From positions 1 to 64,000 of the forward strand of contig JAFGTT010000026.1 of the NCBI GenBank assembly GCA_016933955.1: a DNA stretch of 64,000 nucleotides. The letters are read 5' to 3'. A program made the position numbers and the translations under genes. Shown piece by piece: positions 60,536 through 64,000 of the stretch. Under the pieces are notes generated by a model, which worked only from the letters and a program-made list of their open reading frames with translations, was not told where the DNA came from and searched no databases. Position 1 is the stretch's first letter; each line of letters opens with the position of its first letter. Source of the stretch: Candidatus Zixiibacteriota bacterium (GTDB lineage: Bacteria > Zixibacteria > MSB-5A5 > GN15 > PGXB01).

Positions 60536-61849
60536 ATGTCGATTTTTAAAATATATCCGGTCATAATCTGTCTGATTACCCTGCTGGCTTTCCCCACTGT
60601 CTCCCCGGCCGACGAGACTGAGATACAATCCTATGATATGTTCATCAAGTATCTGCCGGAAACGGGGAAACTGGAACTGGAAGTCATTATGGAACTAATT
60701 AAATCACCCGGCTCCGATGATATCAAGTTTATTTTCAATACTCAGGCGGTTACAGCGGATATTCAGACGATGGTGGAAGGAGAATGGATCGGAGTCCCGA
60801 ATAAAATCGATCGGCAAGGCAATCTGTTTATCGGTATCCACCCTGATCAGACAGGTCTCAACCGGATAAAATTCAAGTTTCTGTATTCTTACCTGATCGG
60901 CGCCATTGAAGAGAAATTTGTGCTTTACCGGGAACACCGCTGGTATCCTCAACTCGAAGGTCAATTGGCCCGGGCCAGACTGGTGATTGAAGTCCCGCAG
61001 AAATATATGGCCATTTCGGGGGGCCGGCTGGCGGAACAATCAACTCAGGAAAATGGCACGAAGTATGTCTGGGAAAGCGGATTACCGGTCTTCAAGATTC
61101 CTCTGTTGATTGCCCGTGATAATAATTTCCATCGTAACAGTGAAAAATACGGGGGCGGCGAAATAGTTCTTTATTGCCAGATGAACCATCGCGATGAGGC
61201 TGGTAATATCTTAGTCGAGGCGGCCGATGCCATGGAATTTTACGACGATGCCATCGGTCATTTACCATACGACCGTCTCACCCTGGTAGAGATATCCGAT
61301 CTAAACGGAACCGATATCAACAGCGGCCTTATTTTTATGGGTCCTCAAAATATGGAAGCTTACGGGCAGGGATCCTATGAATCGCTTTTATTTCCGATTG
61401 CCGCACTCTGGATCGGGGCCGGCGCCTTCCCGGAATATATGAGTCCGGGATTCTTTTTTCTTTTAATATCGGTCCCCCATCATCTGCGTTTGATGTTCAC
61501 CCATTCCATGGATGGGGTCGAGCAGTTTGAGCAATCGCTGAATTTTGCCATAGAGCAATATCGCCCGATAGCCGAAAGCCGTAATGATCTCGCCCTGTAT
61601 GATATAAAGTCCCCTGATACCGCCGAAAAAGGTTTTATTCTATATGGCAAAGGACCATATGTTCTGGATCTGATCCGAAGGGAGTTGGGCGATGAAAATT
61701 ACTGGGCTTTTATTCGTGACGTTTTCGATAATTATCTCGGGAAAACCTTCACGCTCGAGGATTTCCTGGAACGGCTTTCTCATTATGGCGACGGCAGTCA
61801 GGGCGAAAGGCTCCGAATCCTGCTCCATGAAAAGGGGCTCCCGGAGTGA
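60536..61849 (+). CDS. M1 aminopeptidase-like protein without zinc ligands
   Basis: The protein is 437 aa from the ATG at 60536, which has a GGGAG site (the frame is open to 60524). A signal peptide (about 1-25) is followed by a beta-rich domain (about 28-200) and a helical domain resembling M1 peptidases. Where HEIAHQWWG is expected the protein reads FPIAALWIG (286-294), and the third-ligand motif EGF is PGF (304-306). All zinc ligands and the catalytic Glu are therefore missing. It is probably an exported binding protein. It is followed after 154 bp by secreted paralog 3 on the same strand. Confidence 0.65.
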   Translation: MSIFKIYPVIICLITLLAFPTVSPADETEIQSYDMFIKYLPETGKLELEVIMELIKSPGSDDIKFIFNTQAVTADIQTMVEGEWIGVPNKIDRQGNLFIGIHPDQTGLNRIKFKFLYSYLIGAIEEKFVLYREHRWYPQLEGQLARARLVIEVPQKYMAISGGRLAEQSTQENGTKYVWESGLPVFKIPLLIARDNNFHRNSEKYGGGEIVLYCQMNHRDEAGNILVEAADAMEFYDDAIGHLPYDRLTLVEISDLNGTDINSGLIFMGPQNMEAYGQGSYESLLFPIAALWIGAGAFPEYMSPGFFFLLISVPHHLRLMFTHSMDGVEQFEQSLNFAIEQYRPIAESRNDLALYDIKSPDTAEKGFILYGKGPYVLDLIRRELGDENYWAFIRDVFDNYLGKTFTLEDFLERLSHYGDGSQGERLRILLHEKGLPE

Positions 61850-61930
61850 TTATGAGGGCAACAACCTATTTGGATGGGTCAACATATGTAAACTGTCCGG
61901 GATTATCTTCGCCTGATCGTCTGAGGGCTC

Positions 61931-61959
61931 TTGATAATCGGGATGATATTATTTAAATT
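61931..61959 (+). promoter_or_regulatory. Possible promoter of secreted paralog 3
   Basis: TTGATA (61931-61936) and TAAATT (61954-61959) are 17 bp apart, 44 bp before the ATG at 62004. The match is moderate. Confidence 0.3.
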
Positions 61960-62003
61960 AAAAGTATATACTCCAACCGGCCATTATATGAAACGCGATT
62001 AAT

Positions 62004-64000
62004 ATGAAAAATGTCGTTATCTTGAGTCTGCTTGCGATAAGCTGTTGGCTGATTATATTTGTGTCAGGTTCCGGCCGGGCCATATATGATTTTGAGAAGG
62101 GCATCTCGCCGGTTTATAAAATTGGCGGCAATGAACCTTATGTGGCCGTTGGCGTGCATAATGTCGGTCGAATCGGCTTGACCATTTCTAACCAGGGTCA
62201 TTTCGGTACGGGTTTTATAAGCGGCGCCTCAGACCCATTCGGCGGCGGCGATGCGCCGTCATGCACATATCCCTATCCGGGCCAGTTAAGTTACCTGTTT
62301 GCCGGCGCTTTCTGGATCGGGGCCGTGGTAGGACGGGATACCCTCGTTTCGGTCGGGGCCGATGGCTGGCATGGCACTCGCGAACTCTGGCCTGATCCGG
62401 CACCCCGCGGAGAGGTAATATACCATTCAATTCTCAATGACGATGATGAGGAGGCGGTTTCGGAACAGGATTTTATCGCCATGTACACTGATACCTTGAC
62501 CAATACACAGTATGTTGAGATTGATCCTATCGACGGCCGGCCTCATATCCCGTTGGGGATTGAGGTCACCCAGCGTAGTTATGCCTGGAGTTATTCCTAT
62601 GCCGAGGATTTCGTCCTGTTCGATTACTCAATCAAGAATATCGGCTATAAGGAGTTGAAAAAGGTCTATATGGGCATTTATGTCGATGGCGATGTAACCG
62701 TCAGTGAGGGCGGCCAGGGATATGATGATGATATCTGCGGTTTTCGCAGAGACCTCGACTCCCCCTTCGGATGCGGTTTCAAAGATACTATCAATATTGC
62801 TTGGATTGCAGACAACGATGGCAGTTCCATAGGCGGCATGTGTCCCTATGATAATTACGCCCTGACATCGGTTACCGGCACCCGGGTGGTCAGAACCCCG
62901 TCCGATTCGCTTAAATATTCCTTTAACTGGTGGATTTCCAACGGCGCCGCCTCCCAGGATTTCGGACCGCGGATGGCGGGAACACCCGATGATCCGTTTC
63001 GGGATTTTGGCGGTTTTCTTGGCACTCCCGAGGGCGATCGTAATAAATATTATATTATGAGGCATGAGGAGTTCGACTATGATCAACTCTTCTCGGCGGT
63101 GAACCATACGTCCGAAGGATGGCTGCCCGGCGGAACCGATTCTTACCTTTTCGCCAGAGGGTTCGATACCCGTTATCTGCTGTCTTTCGGGCCGTTCGAT
63201 ATTTCGCCGGGGGAAGTCTTGCCGATAAGTTTCGCGTATGTTGCCGGTGAAAACTTCCATACAAATTGCGAGGCATTTGAAGAAATTTTCGATCCCCTTA
63301 ATCCGGGGCCATATTATAATCAACTCAGTTTTACCGATATCGGACGGAATGCCATGTGGGCTTCATGGATTTACGATAATCCCGGGGTCGACACCGATGG
63401 CAATGACGACAGCGGCAAATACCGGATTTGCGTCTACGACTCTCTAATTCTGTTTGATACTCTTGATTATGACCCGCTAGTGATAGAAACCACGGTGGTG
63501 TACCTCGAATCCGATACGGTTTTTTATGAGGGCGACGGCGTTCCCGATTTCCGCGGCGCCTCCCCCCCGCCCCCACCGGAATTATGGGTCATAGATACAA
63601 CCGGCGATACTCTATACAGTCGCATTCATCCGCGGCTGACTGAATTCCACACGGGTGAATTCCGGATCCGCTGGAACGGTCTCCGCTCCGAAACCACCCG
63701 CGATTATTTTACCAACCTGGTTGATTTCGAGGGTTACCGGGTTTATGTTTCACTCAGCCCCCAGCCGACTGATTTCGTTCTGTACGCTTCCTATGATGTC
63801 GAAGATTATAATAAATATATCTGGAACAGCCGGCGTCGATTGTGGGAGTTGAAAGATGTGCCTTTCTCGATCGATTCCCTGACAATACTTTATGGCGATG
63901 ACGGCGTTTTTTATCCTCTCAATTATTCTCTGGAATCGCCGCTCTACTGGTATGATTCGACTTTCTACTTTACCGCCCAGGATTGGAATGCCTCGGGTTA
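62004..64000 (+). CDS. Large secreted protein, paralog 3 (3' end beyond window)
   Basis: The frame from the ATG at 62004 stays open for 665 codons to the window end. It reads as a third member of the family at 7497 and 10293: signal peptide (MKNVVILSLLAISCW), FWIGAVVGRDTLVSVGADGW, EQDFIAMYTDT, DFGPRMAGTP, DTDGND in place of DTDGDG, GASPPPPP, and DFEGYRVYVS. It has an insertion of about 12 residues between the Pro-rich linker and the IHPRL strand. The C-terminal sorting-like module should lie just past the edge. The role is unknown; secretion is inferred. Confidence 0.88.
   Translation, partial: MKNVVILSLLAISCWLIIFVSGSGRAIYDFEKGISPVYKIGGNEPYVAVGVHNVGRIGLTISNQGHFGTGFISGASDPFGGGDAPSCTYPYPGQLSYLFAGAFWIGAVVGRDTLVSVGADGWHGTRELWPDPAPRGEVIYHSILNDDDEEAVSEQDFIAMYTDTLTNTQYVEIDPIDGRPHIPLGIEVTQRSYAWSYSYAEDFVLFDYSIKNIGYKELKKVYMGIYVDGDVTVSEGGQGYDDDICGFRRDLDSPFGCGFKDTINIAWIADNDGSSIGGMCPYDNYALTSVTGTRVVRTPSDSLKYSFNWWISNGAASQDFGPRMAGTPDDPFRDFGGFLGTPEGDRNKYYIMRHEEFDYDQLFSAVNHTSEGWLPGGTDSYLFARGFDTRYLLSFGPFDISPGEVLPISFAYVAGENFHTNCEAFEEIFDPLNPGPYYNQLSFTDIGRNAMWASWIYDNPGVDTDGNDDSGKYRICVYDSLILFDTLDYDPLVIETTVVYLESDTVFYEGDGVPDFRGASPPPPPELWVIDTTGDTLYSRIHPRLTEFHTGEFRIRWNGLRSETTRDYFTNLVDFEGYRVYVSLSPQPTDFVLYASYDVEDYNKYIWNSRRRLWELKDVPFSIDSLTILYGDDGVFYPLNYSLESPLYWYDSTFYFTAQDWNASG

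Noticed and set aside
61852-61956. 33-codon frame after the M1-like gene
   Set aside because: It has no ribosome site and no recognisable feature, and probably is leader DNA of secreted paralog 3.
62628-63323. 231-codon minus-strand frame inside secreted paralog 3
   Set aside because: It is the antisense shadow of a clearly coding frame; similar shadows lie opposite the other two paralogs.
1-64000. CRISPR arrays, tRNA and rRNA genes, transposases, phage genes
   Set aside because: None was recognised by eye on either strand. The only arrays are the palindromic repeats at 1-132 and 4158-4577, which have no regular spacers. A tRNA-finding program was not available.

Overview
This window reads as bacterial chromosome from a Gram-negative-type, uncultivated-looking lineage of the FCB superphylum, possibly Zixibacteria or a relative. 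That placement is inference from gene content. It rests on long secreted proteins with a type IX (Por)-like C-terminal module, a DUF2723 membrane protein, DUF4159/DUF4175 proteins, a Wza-like exporter, Lol-type lipoprotein ABC genes, and an mcsA-mcsB-clpC run. No rRNA, tRNA, CRISPR array, insertion sequence or phage gene was recognised.

Layout. 1-4800: a dispersed palindromic repeat at the left edge, a headless methyltransferase remnant, a VOC-nitroreductase fusion, a lipoprotein, rqcH, then an 880-bp repeat-rich gap with a 210-bp tandem duplication. 4800-7400: two-subunit fumarate hydratase and a divergent EamA transporter. 7497-12899: two tandem paralogous secreted proteins of about 865 aa; a third copy runs off the right end at 62004. 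13027-19513 (minus): lolE-like, lolD, mcsA, mcsB, clpC and rpmA. 19555-24267 (minus): coaD, rsmD, a PilM-like gene, comEA, a GT22-like glycosyltransferase and an EamA transporter. 24343-34765: a DUF2087 regulator with a strong promoter and a repeat operator, a DUF2723 protein, and a DUF4159-DUF4175-TPR unit. 34883-39803 (plus): SxtJ-like protein, carbamoyltransferase, DUF5989 and SGNH hydrolase, followed by a decayed glycosyltransferase pseudogene. 39910-50505 (minus): assorted redox, membrane and metabolic genes, including a FmdB / small membrane protein / DUF302 / OsmC group. 50649-58476 (minus): a compact polysaccharide locus with a Wza-like exporter, a PHP phosphoesterase, a PLP-fold pseudoenzyme, a sugar-phosphate transferase and an outer-membrane barrel. 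58756-64000: greA, a small acidic zinc protein, a DinB-family protein, an M1-peptidase-like pseudoenzyme and the third secreted paralog.

How the genes work together. Several units concern the cell envelope: lipoprotein release, polysaccharide initiation and export, secreted T9SS-like proteins, and carbamoylated glycans. Others concern protein quality control: RqcH, ClpC with the McsAB arginine kinase, and DUF255/thioredoxin-like proteins.

The observations most worth following are: (1) a 62-codon two-helix membrane protein between DUF302 and FmdB with an in-frame UGA, followed at the right distance by a hairpin that fits the bacterial SECIS description; (2) six genes without a Shine-Dalgarno whose -10-like box lies only 4-6 nt before the ATG, suggesting leaderless transcripts; (3) two pseudoenzymes in intact genes, an aminotransferase with Lys-to-Arg at the PLP position and an M1 peptidase homolog that has lost all zinc ligands; (4) the three-copy secreted family; and (5) a glycosyltransferase pseudogene at which the decay can be read base by base.
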